From: Cordia subcordata
Lineage: Eukaryota > Streptophyta > Magnoliopsida > Boraginales > Cordiaceae
Length of the DNA: 64,000 nt
Assembly: GCA_028554755.1 (NCBI GenBank)
Contig: JAPTOF010000021.1
Span: 6,301,001-6,365,000, forward strand
Direction of reading: 5' to 3'
Part shown: one piece after another, positions 46,704 through 58,658 of the stretch
Layout: every line of letters begins with the position of its first letter
How positions within the stretch are numbered: the first letter of the stretch is position 1
The notes under the pieces: model-generated
Told to the model about the DNA's origin: nothing
Databases searched by the model: none
What the model saw: the letters and a program-made list of their open reading frames with translations, nothing else
Made by a program: the position numbers and the translations under genes

Positions 46704-47868
46704 TTGAGAGTGTGATGGTTCAGGTTAGAGAGTTCATGTACCCTGTTGACTTCATAGTTTTAGATATGGATTCTGATCACAACTCTAGGCATGCTACACT
46801 CGTTCTCTTAGGTCGCCGATTCATTGCCACAACTAATATAGTCATACATTGTAAGTTCGGATGTAAAAGATGAAGTATGGGAATTTGAGATCTACATAAA
46901 AGTAGCAAAGGCTGCTAATCAGATGAGTGTAAGTGGAAAAGATGAGGAAGAATACTTTATGATTGATGTGATAAACTCTTATATGGAGAACCAAGTCCAA
47001 GAGACGATGACCGATATTGATGAATTAAGAGACCTTGAGAATACATTAGCTAGCTTTGACTCAAAGTCCTTTGAGAGAAAGTAAGTGGCTTCTACTTCTA
47101 CAGTTTTTGATTCTAGACCTGAGTAATCACTTGAGGTTAGTCCTTCCATTCCTATTTCCAATGGTGTTCCTATTGAGAGTGAGAATGATCCTCTTTTGGT
47201 TGAGCCTGCCTCAGCTTTATAGCTTAAACCCCTTCTTGATCATCTTAAGTATGCATTCGTAGGACCCGATGAGACTCTTCCTGTCATCATAGCTTCATAT
47301 TTGGCTAATGATAATGAGGAGTGTTTATTAAGTGTCCTAGAGACCATAAGAAGGCCATAGGGTGGACAATTGAAGATTTGAAAGGTATTCTGTCTACAGA
47401 GATGTAGAGGAAACTAAACCCAAATATGTCTGAGGTTGTTAAAAAATAGGTAATTAAGTTATTAGATGCCAGTATCATTTACCCAATCTCTGATAGTGAA
47501 TGGGTTAGTCCAGTTCAAGTTGTCTTGAAGAAGTCTGGGATCACGATAGTTGAGAATGATAAAGGAGAGCTCATTCTTACTTGTATACCCACAGGTTAGA
47601 AAGTTTGCATTGCTTATAGGAAGCTCAACTTTAAGACTAGAAAGGATCATTTCCTTTTGCCTTTCCTCGATTAGATTTTAAATAAAGTAGTGGGGCATAA
47701 CTACTATTGCATCCTAGATGGCATTAAGGGTATAATTAGATCCCCATATTTCTCGAAGACCAAGAAAAGACTACATTCACTTACCCTTATGGCATATTTG
47801 CCTATAGGAGAATGCCATTCGGTCTTTGTAATGCGCCTGTCACTTTTCGATGGTGTATGATGGCTATT
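46704..47868 (+). pseudogene. Protease linker and N-terminal RT of Athila element 2
   Basis: Compared with element 1, a deletion of roughly 150 bp near 46,700 removes the protease active site (the DLGSSVN segment). The acidic linker follows (about 46,875-47,220), then RT pieces LKPLLDHLKYAFVGPDETLP, SIIYPISDSEWVSPVQVVLKK and RMPFGLCNAPVTF-like sequence up to the insertion point. A second deletion near 47,385 removes part of the RT N-terminus. The copy is dead. Confidence 0.78.
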
Positions 47869-49220
47869 TGATGGGCATCGAAACCACCAAAAATAAAATT
47901 TTAATTCTTACCTTGTGAATTTAAATTGAATACATGATAGGAAAAGGGTCAAATCCACAGGGATTAGGGGATTAGGATTTGCCAAATACGCCAAATAGAT
48001 TTATCAAATAAGTTACAATCAAAGAAAAGGGTTTTTAATACGAAAAAGCGAAATAAGTAAAGTTGTCCAGTACACTGGACCACGCTACATGGGCGCAAAT
48101 AAAAATGACTAAAACATGTAATCATAGGTTCACGCAAGGCTAGAAAAACAGAAAATCAATCGAGGATCAAATCTAGCCTAAGGTATAATCACAATTTCGG
48201 TCAACAAATCCGATCCTAGATGCAAAGATACTTCCAACTACTTTGATAAATCAGTTATGATTATTGGCTCGACCTAACAACCTTATCTTTCCTTGTAATG
48301 TTGATAACAATTTAAATCCCCTACGATTTCTCCGTGCTATCACCTTACCTATTAGACGTTTTAACCCTCAGAAATGCCCCCAGAGTCTATCTAATGGCAA
48401 CAATAAAATCTAGAAAGACCTGATACTAAAAGTCGACACTCTTGCAGTAATCACTCATTTAGATTGTGTAATTACACAGGAAACATGGTTATCACTATTC
48501 TTAGATTAATTAAATTAATCTAATTAGTTACCTATTGTCGTGAAACTGAATAACTACACACAAAATTAAATAATCGCAGAACAATATTAATTCTTAAAAT
48601 GGTAAACACGAAAATATCAAAATAACATAAAAGGAATAAAACAATTAGACCTTATAGAATTGAAGAACCGAAACCTTGATTAACACTTGGCTAGAAAGAA
48701 ACTTAGAACTCCATCGTAATGAAAGTGGTGCCTAAGAAGACGAAAATATCTTGCAAGAAAATTATGAATAAAGTCTGAATATCTCTATGAATCACACGTA
48801 GGAAAATATATAAGAGAAATTCTTAACTGAAGTCCTTGAATAAGGAAACTCTTTGAAGCTAAGGAAAATAAAAAGGTCAAAATCCTTAACCAAAGTCTTC
48901 TAGAATTAATCTCCTTTCTTTTGAAAATGGGGCGAGTCTTCAATGCAATTCCTTTCCATAAGTGTTGTAAAAATATCTCTAGTCTCGATCAAAGCTTGAT
49001 CAATCCCGTATAGAAATTGCATGATATTTTCTAAGGTAGCAGAATTAATTTTATCAGCTACAAACACATCCAAAAAGCCTTTGAATCCATATATAATGTA
49101 TCAAACTCCTTTTCCCGAGCATAAACATGTAAAATGCTTCAAAAACACCAATTAAGGAGCATCTAATTCGAGAATTAAGCACAATTAACTATGAATTAAA
49201 ACATTATTTAGGACTTATCA
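47869..49220 (-). repeat. 3' LTR of element 3
   Basis: 1,352 bp. On the minus strand it begins TGATAAGTCC at 49,220, right after the polypurine tract AGTGTGAGGGAATT (49,221-49,234), and ends GCCCATCA. Confidence 0.9.
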
Positions 49221-49239
49221 AATTCCCTCACACTTAGAC

Positions 49240-49259
49240 CATGCTTGCCCTCAAGCATG
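49240..49259 (-). other. Pre-PPT hairpin of element 3
   Basis: Minus strand CATGCTTG-AGGG-CAAGCATG, an 8-bp perfect stem with a 4-base loop, 19 bases before the 3' LTR. Two stem pairs differ from those in elements 1 and 2, with both partners changed. Confidence 0.75.
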
Positions 49260-51642
49260 AAATCAGTTAAAAGCATAAAATCTACATACAAGATTGAACA
49301 AGAGTATTGTGTGCCAAGTTAAATGCTAGCTTTTCAAAACTTGAGAACATATGTAAGTAGAAAGCAATTGCAATTGTCTTTACAAAACTAAACTAAAACT
49401 TACTTTCTTTTCAAAACATATGCAATAGCTTTTTCCATGACATACAAATTGCAAATAACATTTTAAGAACATGCAGTACCAAGTTAACTTCACAATCAAC
49501 TCAACAACTTAAGCTTTCAACAATCAATCCAACTTTAACTCTTTTCATCATTCAACATATGGATAAGCTAAGTTCTCAACACAAATAATTCATCTATAAT
49601 TAGCTCAAGCATGCTACATCAACAAACAATCCAAAATCCTTTCCAAATACATAAACCAAACCACATTCTTTTACTCTCAAAACTTCAATTTTTCAATACA
49701 AGAAAGCCTTCAACTTTAAAAATTTTTGTAGCACTTCAAACAAGCAAACTTGACTCAACCAAAAGTTCCAAAAATCCAACTTTTTAGTAAAAGAATTTCC
49801 CCCAAAAAGAAACATTTTTCAGTAAGAAAACATGGCCACAAGTAGTATTTCAACCAGAAATTTCCACCAAGCTTCAAAACAACTCAACCTTCTCACAAGA
49901 AAACATAGGCACACAAATCTTCAAAAGTCTTTCCACTACAACTCAAAGAAACTTGAGAAAGAAAACAAAGGTAAGCTAGTTTTTAGCAAGACAAAACAAT
50001 TACCACCACGCATATAAGTTACTCAGATAACACCCAAACACTATGTATATGAACCATGCACCAGTTAAAGCAAATACAAAAGATTAAAGCCAAGTATGAT
50101 TATGCTAATGCAAAGAAGAGAAATCAAAAGCATTGTCTCGATGTGCAATTTTCCTCAAAAAAACAAGTTTGTGCTTAGGCCTAGCTATCAAAAGGTCGGA
50201 TTACTTCAACTGCTTTTATTCACTTTCATACATAACTTTCATAATTTGCCTAGAATATCATTCAACCTTTTTACGCGATGACAACCATTTGTGATGAATG
50301 CCCCCGGTCACCCAGTTGGTCACAATTCTAGGTGTCTTTTAGCTCTACTCATGGTCCCCTTTCTTTTTTCTTTTCTCCTTTTTTTTTTTTTGAAGACCAG
50401 CGGAGTAAGAAGGCGCCTATTTAATTTAAATTAATTTATGTGCCTTTTTTCACACTTTAACTTTCAGCGCTTTTGTTGGAGTAACCTCAACCGACATAAC
50501 TTTCCTATGCACGCACTTTTTCACAATTTTACGACAAAAATAAATCAAGGCAAGTACCCATCAAACTCAAACTAAACATTGGCCTCCAATTTAAGTGCAT
50601 ACATATTTTTAAGCTCAAGTTAAGATTGAGCAAGGTTTAAGCATGGCGTGTTCAAGTAATTATCAACGAACTAAATACAATGGGGATGGATTTACTGCAT
50701 GTGCTAACTTACCATTGCAACCTAAACAAGTTTCTCGAGTATGGGGATTAGACATTTTCTTAGAGAAATGCCAAGTTCGCAAAGAAGAAAGTTGAGTAAA
50801 AGAAAAAGAATTTGACAACAAGAGCTTTTAAAACTTACTAATTTGACTCTAACTCAAAGAAACATGAAACTCAAGATATTAAGGAACTCCAAAAAGACAT
50901 TTTACAAAATACTTAACAAATTTTTTTTGTCATTTTTATAGTTTTTCTCTTTTTTCGTTCTTTTCTTTTTTTTTTTTTTAACGAAGACTTAGGAAATACT
51001 AACTAAAACACATATATTCACAAGACTCAATATACCACAATAAAAATACATCTAAACATAAAAAGACTCAAAATAAAGGACTAAAATGAAGCATTCCTTC
51101 TCTACACTTATTACGCACATTGTCCTCAATGTGTAAAGAAAACAAAGCAATAAAATAAAAGAAAGATAAAACAAAATTAAGAAAGAAGAGGATTTCCCTT
51201 AAAAGAGGCGCGGGAAGTGGTGGAACTGGCTATTATTTATCTGAAGTGAGGCCATGGTACTCAACAAGATTCATCAATTTTTTTTAGCTTTGATCTACAT
51301 AAACAAAGAAACACACCTTCCTCCCCTTGTGGATTAAATCCAATCATGAATCAAATCAATTTTCATCTCAAAAATTGTTTAGAAGCTATGCAAGTATGCA
51401 TCAAGGATTTTTTTCATCTAACTCCAATGATTCATAGGCCAAAATAACACCCAAATATTTGAAAACAAATATGCCTAGGATGTTAAAAATGTATTTTTCA
51501 TGATAAACATACCTAATTCTTGCATAAAACTTTTAACAAAAATTCATAGTAATCACAATATACAATCTCTAAGTAAGAAATTTAACCAAAAATGCCACAA
51601 AGCCTATCAACCACATTCTTGAAGCACAAAATTTCCAAAATC
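49260..51642 (-). other. 3' internal non-coding region of element 3
   Basis: AT-rich, with poly-T/poly-A runs near 50,375-50,395 and 50,965-50,980. Short open stretches on either strand look random. No RT, integrase or envelope-like domain was seen on the minus strand. Confidence 0.6.
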
Positions 51643-51813
51643 TCAACATGCAAAAATTTTCAACAAATAAAAAAACATGAAAAGATTTTGAAATACCTTG
51701 TTTGTTTGCCGCGCATTTTCGGTTGCTGGTCGGGTGGGGTTTGTTGTTTCGCTTCGAGTTCCCTTTGCAATGGCAGTGTTAGATGTGTTTTCTTCCAATT
51801 TCTTCTTCGCCAT
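51643..51813 (-). CDS. Short basic ORF in element 3 (possible start of a lost ORF2)
   Basis: ATG at 51,813 gives 56 residues starting MAKKKLEENTSNTAIAKG and rich in Lys, Arg, Thr and Asn, ending in a hydrophobic stretch. It lies downstream of the integrase tail, where Athila-type elements often carry a second, envelope-position ORF beginning with a basic, serine/threonine-rich segment. It may be the surviving start of such an ORF. No domain recognised. Confidence 0.3.
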   Translation of the reverse strand: MAKKKLEENTSNTAIAKGTRSETTNPTRPATENARQTNKVFQNLFMFFYLLKIFAC

Positions 51814-52289
51814 TATGATTTTTGAAATAGTGGTGGAAGCTTTGTGATGATTTTGAGAGTTGGGGTGGTGTTTATGAAGGGTGTAAGTGATGGTTATGGC
51901 TGATTCAGGTGTACAGAGCTTGGGGGCAGCTCTTTTTTAGAGGAGATGAGGGTTTGGGGTGATTTTGAAAATAACTAAACGCTAGGGTTTGTTTTATTAA
52001 AAGTTGTAGTTTCAAATAAACCCTATGCCCCTGCGTGCCTATGGTTAACCCCCTAGTAACCCAAAAAATTCAGAAAACACCATTAAAATATGCCATTTTT
52101 CCAAAGCACCTCATATCTGTCAACATCGAAACTCTACCACAATGATTTCAGACCAGATTTAGGGTTCTCAAGGAAGAAGAAGACCCAAAATAAATTGAAA
52201 AATTCTTTTAAAAAATTGGGTAAAAATTTGCCAAAAAAAAAATCAACTAAAACACACTAAAAAAATTAAATTAAAATTTCTAACTCTGT

Positions 52290-52590
52290 CGGTTGCCTCC
52301 CACCAGCGCTTTTATTTAACTTCGTCGGCTCGACGTAATCAATTTATCTAAGCTTTATCCTGTTACTTTTCCGTCTCAATTCTCTCACAAACGAGTTTCG
52401 AACGATTTCTATCAACTTTGATGACTTTGTCATTGCTCAAGCTCTTCACTGCAACTGCACCACAAGAAAACAATTTAGTAATAACAAAAGGACCTACCTA
52501 TTTTATCTGTGGATCATTTGGAAACAATTTAAAACCAGAGTGATGATATAAAAATTTTTGTCCCACTAAAAATTGTTTTTCATCAATAAC
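52290..52590 (-). pseudogene. Isolated integrase C-terminal tail of element 3
   Basis: From 52,590 down, the translation reads VIDEKQFLVGQKFLYHHSGF, KLFPNDPQIK, a stop (TAG where Trp is expected), VGPFVITKLFSCGAVAVKSL and VIKVDRNRSKLVCERIETEK. This is the tail domain of Athila integrases (compare [20 protein letters not shown] at 8225-8285). The GGGAGGCAACC motif that follows integrase in elements 1 and 2 comes next (about 52,290). The core with the D,D,E residues is absent. Confidence 0.72.
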
Positions 52591-52880
52591 TTTTTATTGC
52601 AAACTCTTTTCCTTTTTCTTGCAAATTTTTCCCTTCTCACGAGCATTGCTTTTCTTTTTCCCCAACTTTTGGGATTGTAACTTCCTATGTGTACCCCTCT
52701 TATCTATAGGTGGATTCAATCAGCCTTGAATTTCTCCCATTGGCTTCCCTTGATTCTTCCGCTTGGCAATTGGTTCCTGCAAGGTAGTGCTACCTACAAA
52801 AATCTTCTTAAATTCTTTCGGCTTTTCAAGAGAAGAATTTTCGCAAGAGGTAACACTTAACTTATTATCATCAACCGTTT
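52591..52880 (-). other. Lysine-rich linker between protease and integrase tail of element 3
   Basis: The protease frame continues past 52,880 as a charged, Lys/Gln-rich segment (EKPKEFKKIFVGSTTLQEP, KLGKKKSNAREKGKICKKKE) with at least one stop. It stands where RT would be expected and may mark the edges of an internal deletion. Confidence 0.5.
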
Positions 52881-53342
52881 CTAAAGCAAAACACAAGACA
52901 CCTCACTAGGATTTTTCATGTTATTATAAACATCAAATTTAACAATGTCTGCATCAAACTCCATAGTGAGAATACTTTCGTGCACATCAATTTTAGTCCT
53001 AGCTGTACTAAGGAATGGTCTTCCTAGCAAAATTTCATAAGACTTAGAACATGAATCTTCTTCCATATCAAGTACATAAAAATCAGCAGGAAAGACCAAA
53101 TCATCTACTTGCACTAAAACATCTTCTAGGACACCTTCAGGGTAAACCAAAGACCTATCAGCTAATTGAATAATAACTCTTGTTTCTTTTAAAGGTCCAG
53201 CTTTCCAGTGTCCCACAATTAAAGTAAACTTAGGCATGACATTAGTGGACGCTTCTAAATTACATATAGCTTTCGTAATACATAGAGAGCCTATTTGACA
53301 TGAAATAGAAAACATACCCTGGTCCTTGCACTTTTGAGGCAA
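52881..53342 (-). pseudogene. Aspartic protease of element 3, catalytic Asp lost
   Basis: Open frame of 153 codons: MPQKCKDQGMFSISCQIGSL, then AICNLEASTNVMP where relatives have ALCDLGASINVMP, then VYPEGVLEDVLVQVDDLVFP, ADFYVLDMEED and EILLGRPFLSTARTKIDVH. The fold elements are all recognisable, but the catalytic Asp is Asn and the Gly after it is Glu, so the enzyme should be inactive although the frame is open. Confidence 0.83.
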
Positions 53343-55086
53343 ATCCTTTTAAGCATGGCGGAGACATTCTCTCCTACACTTATTTTTTTCATTCCCAATA
53401 AGCTTCTTTTTGTTAGTTCACAATTCTTTTAGAAAATTTGCAATTTGAGGTACTTGCCTAATTGCATCAAGTAAGGAATATTTACCTCTATCTTCCGAAA
53501 AAGCTCAAAAATCTCCTCCTCTTCCTTTTCCTTTTTGGACTTTATATATCTTTTGAGGAAAGAAGGCTTAACCACCAGCTCCATACCATTTTTAGGCTCT
53601 GTTTCATTGCTATCTGCCACTTTTTCATCATGTTTCACCCCCTTTTTTATTTTTTTTCTCTATTTCAAGTGCTGTCAACTTTGCATGCCCATACCTAGTC
53701 TGACAGTGGCCGTCTAACAGCTCCTTTTCACTTTGTAAGGTGATTACACATGCATCTCCTTTGGATTAGCAACCATTTGAGAAGGTAATTTATCACGAGA
53801 GTCTAACCTACCTACGGATGTTGCCAATTGGCTCATTTGTGTCTCCAAATTCTTTTTGTTTGCCCTCATTTCCTGTTGAAATTGTTGAGTGTTAAGAGCA
53901 AGAGATTTCACAATATCCTCAAAAGAAGTACTTGAACTTGAAGGTGTGGGATGCGGAGGTGCGGCTGGTTATGGCTAGAAGTATTACGAATTTGGTGAAT
54001 TAAAATTTTATGGTCTTGCTCCATAACTCAAGTTTGGGTGATCCCTCCAACTTGGGTTGTATGTATTCGAAAAGGGATCATATACTTGCTATGGTGGACC
54101 GAGAAACCCTCCAATAGCATTACCATGTTGTGGATCCTCTTCTTAGAGCGTGGGACACATATCAGTTGTGTGTCTTGGCATGACACAAATTTTGCAAACT
54201 TTTTAAATTGGAACACTACCACATGTAACCAAGAGAAACCCTTAACTCATTAACTCTTCTCAAAGGCTCGTATCTATTCCTAAATTGTTGCGAATGATGG
54301 AAATCAAATCTCTAGCCTCTCAAGGTGTATTGTCGACGATTGCTCCCCCACTAGCGGTATCCATCATTCTTCTCTCAATTGGAAGCAATCTTTCATAAAA
54401 ATATTGGATAAGAGATTGTTCAAAAATCCCATGTTGGGGGAAACTTACACAAAGTCTCTTAAATCTCCCCAATAATTGTGAAGTAACTCCGAATCCCTTT
54501 GCTTGATGGCACAAATTTCCCTCCTAATTACCGCAACTCTAGAAGCTAGAAAGAATTTGGAAAGAAAAGCTCTAGCCATATCTCCCCATGTAGTGATGGA
54601 ACCGGATGGAAGATAGAATAACCACTTTTTTGCCGCATCCACCAAGGAAAAAGAAAACACTATTAATTTAATTTGGCCCTCCATTACACTATTAAGTCTC
54701 ATAGTTGAACAAACTATATGAAACTCTTTGAGATGTTTATGGGGATCTTCATTGCCCAACCCATGAAAAATGGGTAAAAGACGAATCCCTGATTTTAGCT
54801 CAAAATTGACATTAAGCTCCAGATAAGTGACACAAACGGGTGGTTGATTCAAAGGAATAGCAGCTAATTCACGTGAAGCTCTATTATTTTAGCCATCTCT
54901 TCTTCTTTTTCAGACTCACTAGATGATTCTGACAAAGCTTGTGATGTTTCGGCTTGTCTCTCAAGTTGTTTACGCAACTTTGTTTCTTTTTTCAAGCGCT
55001 TTACAGTCTCTTCAATCTCTAGATCAAAATGCAACTCACTTGCATCATCTGACCTGGACCTAAAGAAATAAAAATTTCAGCACCAA
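53343..55086 (-). pseudogene. gag of element 3 (broken)
   Basis: Begins near 54,940 with EEEMAKNNRASRELAAIPLN-like sequence. The open part 54,852-54,445 carries the gag core: CVTYLELNVNFELKSGIRLL, FHGLGNEDPHKHLKEFHIVC, VSFSLVDAAKKWLFYLPSGS and FLSKFFLASRVAVIRREICA. The frame then shifts to 54,514-54,320 (LIQYFYERLLPIERRMMDTA, SGGAIVDNTP). After broken zinc-finger and linker sequence, 53,638-53,429 encodes a Lys/Glu-rich segment leading into the protease. It is a different gag family from elements 1 and 2. Confidence 0.82.
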
Positions 55087-55104
55087 TCACCAGCAACAGC
55101 GCCA
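55087..55104 (-). other. Primer binding site, tRNA-Asp type (element 3)
   Basis: Minus strand TGGCGCTGTTGCTGGTGA, three differences from TGGCGCCGTTGCCGGGGA, five bases inside the 5' LTR. Confidence 0.82.
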
Positions 55105-55109
55105 AAATT

Positions 55110-56466
55110 TGATGGGTGACGAAACCAGCAAAAATAAAATTTCAATTCTTACCTCGCGAATTTAAATTGAGTATGTGACGAGAGAAGTGTTGAATCCATG
55201 GGGATTCGGGGATTAGGATTTGCCAAATACACCAAGTAGATTCATCAAATAAGTTACAATCAAAAAAGGGAGGTTTTAAATACGAAAAAGGCAAAATAAG
55301 TAAAGCTATCCAACATACTGGACCACGCTGCATGGGCACATAACTGGGCAGAAAAATAAAAAATGTAAATAAAAATAAAAATAACTAAAACACACAATCC
55401 TAGGTTCATGGAAGGCTAGAAAATTGGAAAATCATTTGAGGATCAAATCTAGCCTAAGGTATAATTGCAATTTTGGTTAACAAATCCGATCCTAGATGGA
55501 AAGATACTTCTAACTACTTTGATAAATCAATTATGGTTATTGACTCGGCCAACAACCTCATCTTTCCTTACAATGTTGATAATGGTTTAAATCCCCTACA
55601 ATTTCTCCCCGCTATCGTCTTACCTATTAGACGTTCTGGCCCCCAATAAAATCTAAAAAGATCTGATTCTAAAAGTCAACACTCTCACAGAAATTGCTCA
55701 TTTAGATTGCATAATTACACAAGAAACCTAGTCACCACTATTCTTAGATTAATTAAATTAATCTAATTGGCTATTTATTGGCATGCAATTGAATAACTGC
55801 GCGCAAAATTAAACAGTCGCAGAACAATATTAATTCTTAAAATAGTAAATATGCAAATATCAAAATAGCATAAAAGAAATAAAATAACTAAATCTCACGG
55901 AATTGAAGAACCGAAATCTTGATTAACTCTTGGCTAGAAAGAAATTTAGAACTCCATCGTCATAAAAGTTGCCCCTAAGAAGATGAAAATATCTTGCTAA
56001 ACAATTATGAATAAAGTCTGAATATCTCTATGAATAGTACGTAGGAAAATATATAAGAGAAATTTCTAGCTGGAGTTCTTCTTGAATAAAAAAAACTCTT
56101 TAAAGCTAAAGGAAAAAATGTCAAAATCCTTAATAAAAGTCTTCTAGAATTAATCTCCTTCCTTTTCAAAATATGGCAAGTCTTCAATGCAATTCCTTTC
56201 CACAAGTGCTATAAAAACATCTCTAATCTTGGTCAAAGCTTGGTCAATCTCGCGTAGAAATTGCATGGCATTTTCTAAGGTAGCAGAATTAATTTTATCA
56301 GCTATAAACATGTCCAAAAAGCCTTTGAATCTATATATAATGTATCTAACTCCTTTTTCCTAGCATAAACATGTAAAAATACATCAAAAACACCAGTTAA
56401 GGATCATCCAATTCGAGAATTAAGCACAAATCAACTATGAATCAAAAGCTTATTTAGGACATATCA
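55110..56466 (-). repeat. 5' LTR of element 3
   Basis: 1,357 bp copy of 47,869-49,220. On the plus strand it runs TGATGGGTGACGAAACC to GGACATATCA, followed by target duplication CTATC. Confidence 0.9.
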
Positions 56467-57478
56467 CTATCGTTAAAGACATGACTGAGAAGCACTTGGA
56501 GATTTTTATGAATGATTTCTTAATTTTTGGATCTAGCTTTGATGAGTGCCTTAGACACCTTTCTTTAGTGTTGGATCAATGTACTAAGATAAATTTGGTG
56601 CTAAGTTGGGAGAACTCTCATTTCATGGTTCAAAGAGGTATAATTTCGGTTCATGTTGTTTCTTCTTATAGTATTCAGGTTGACCCAGCCAATGTTGAGT
56701 TTATAGAGAATTTGGCTATCCCTACGAGTGTTAAGGACACTAGATCCTTCCTTGGCCATATAGGTTTTTATAGGAGATTCATTAAGAATTTTAGTCACAT
56801 TGCCATTTGTTGTCTAGGCTCTTAGCACATGATGTTCCCTTTGTCTTTGATGATGACTACATTAACGCATTTGAAAGACTTAAGTCCTTATTTTCTTCTT
56901 CTCTTATTCTGTAGTCTTCCATTTGAGACCATGTGTGATGCATCAGACTATGCTATTGGAGCAGTGTTATGTCAACTTAAGGATAAGTTGCCCTATGTGA
57001 TTTACTATGCTAACAAGACTCTAGATGATGCCCAGAAGAACTACACCACCACTGAGAAGGAGCTTCTAGCTATAGTGTTTGTGCTTGATAAATTTCGTCC
57101 TTACATTCTTGGTTCCAAAGTCATTGTCTATTCCAATCCCACAACTTCATGCTATCTCCTTTTTAATCGTGATTCAAAGCCTGGATTGATGCTCTTTCAG
57201 AAGTTTGATGCTGAGATTAGAGATAAGAAGGGTAGTGAAAATTCTATTGCAGACTATTTACCCTATCTTATACATGATTCCCCTAGTGATTCCATCCCTT
57301 TTCGTGATTCCTTTCCCAATGAGCAATTGTTTACACTTTCTCCACACACCATGGTATGCACGTATAGTAAATTATCTTGCCACAAGGCAGTTACCTTCCC
57401 ATGAGGAGAAAAGAGAGAAAGAGAGAGAGAGATAGGTTCTTAGCATAGGTTAGCACTTCTTTTGGGAGAACCCTTATC
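56467..57478 (+). pseudogene. RT (second half) and RNase H of Athila element 2
   Basis: Resumes the frame cut at 47,868: VKDMTEKHLEIFMNDFLIFG, where the catalytic FMDD is FMND; then LVLSWENSHFMVQRG, TRSFLGHIGFYRRFIKNFSH, and RNase H from 56,829 (FETMCDASDYAIGAVLCQLK, KNYTTTEKELLAIVFVLDKF, KKGSENSIADYLPYLI). One frameshift near 56,820 and another near 57,350. The RNase H part is the best preserved stretch of this element. Confidence 0.85.
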
Positions 57479-58658
57479 TTTTAAAGGTTTGTATAGATCA
57501 TGTGATTCGCTAGTATGTGCCCGAGAGTGAATTTGAGAGCATTCTTAGTATGTGTCATGGAGAGGGATGTGGAAGTCACTTTAGTGATAACAAGACAGTA
57601 GCTAAGGTCTTACAGAGTGCTTTCTTTTGGCCCACACTTTTTAAAGATGCCTACAAGTTCTGTAAGAGATGTGTTAGACGTTAGTAGTCTGGGTTCATTT
57701 CTAAGAGAAACATGATGCCTTTGTCTCATATTCTTTCTTGTGAGTTGTTTGATGTTTGGGATATAGATTTCTAGGTCCATTTCCTACTTCCTTTGGTTAT
57801 TAGTACATCTTATTGGCTATAGGTTATGTGTCCAAATGGGTTGAGGTGATTCCTATCCACACCAATAACCACAAGGTTGTGGTCAAGTTCATTAGAGAGC
57901 ACATCTTTTCTACGTTTGGAGTCCCTTGAGTCTTGATTAATGACGATGGTCAAGATTTTCGCCACAGGACACTCGAGGCTTTATTGAGGAGATATTCGGT
58001 CACACACAAGATTGCTACCCCATATCACCCGCAAACTAGTGGACAAGTTGAGGTCTCCAATAGGGAGAATAAATCCATTTTAGAGAAGACAGTTAGGCCG
58101 GATAGGAGAGATTGGTCTTATAGGTTAAGTATTGCATTATAGGCCTACCATACCACACATAAAACCCTCATTAGCATGTCTCCATATAGATCAGTGTATG
58201 GTAAGGCTTGCCACTTGCGTGTTGAGTTAGAGCATAGAGCTTATTGGGTTATCAAACCCCTAAATTTTAATATGGCTAGAGTGGGTAAAAAGAGGAAGTT
58301 AAACCTAGCTGAGTTGGAAGAGCTTAGGTTTGAAGCATATGAGAATGCCAAGCTCTACAAAGATAGAACAAAGAAAATGCATGATAGGCACATCCTTAGG
58401 AAATCTTTCTCTCCTACTAAAAAAGCTTGATTGTTTAATTCTAGGTTGAAGCTCTTTCCAAGTAAGCTGAAAACACAATGGGATGGTCTATATGAGGTGA
58501 TTGAAGCATACGCTTCTAGAGTCGTGAAGATCAAAGATTTGAAGAATGGCCGAGAGTTGACAGTGAATGGTCAATGCTTGAACCGTGCATTTGAGCCAAG
58601 CCTAGTTTTGGCTAGTGTGGAAACTATAGAGCTTCAAGATCCCATCTACGAAGAATGA
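57479..58658 (+). pseudogene. Integrase of Athila element 2 (broken)
   Basis: Zinc-binding region at 57,490-57,690 (MCHGEGCGSHFSDN, CKRCVRR), then KRNMMPLSHILSCELFDVWD with the first catalytic Asp at about 57,768, followed by several frameshifts. Open pieces 57,933-58,142 ([20 protein letters not shown] with the second Asp, [15 protein letters not shown] with the Glu), 58,176-58,430 and 58,431-58,658 ([13 protein letters not shown] and FNSRLKLFPSKLKTQWDG) complete it, ending LQDPIYEE. Together they align with element 1 from 7,490 to 8,450. Confidence 0.83.

Larger units (their letters stand above)
47869..56466 (-). mobile_element. Non-autonomous Athila-related LTR element: gag, protease, integrase tail only (element 3)
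   Basis: 8,598 bp, inserted in reverse in the RT of element 2. LTRs are 47,869-49,220 and 55,110-56,466, on the minus strand starting TGATA(A/T)GTCC and ending in (C/A)CCCATCA. Target duplications are CTATT (47,864-47,868) and CTATC (56,467-56,471). Primer site, gag and protease are clear. After the protease only the integrase C-terminal tail is found; RT, RNase H and the integrase core are missing, so it would need enzymes from a relative. It resembles the published TR-GAG/LARD idea but keeps the protease and integrase tail. In one 100-bp sample, LTRs differ by about 15 percent, so it is old. Confidence 0.87.
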
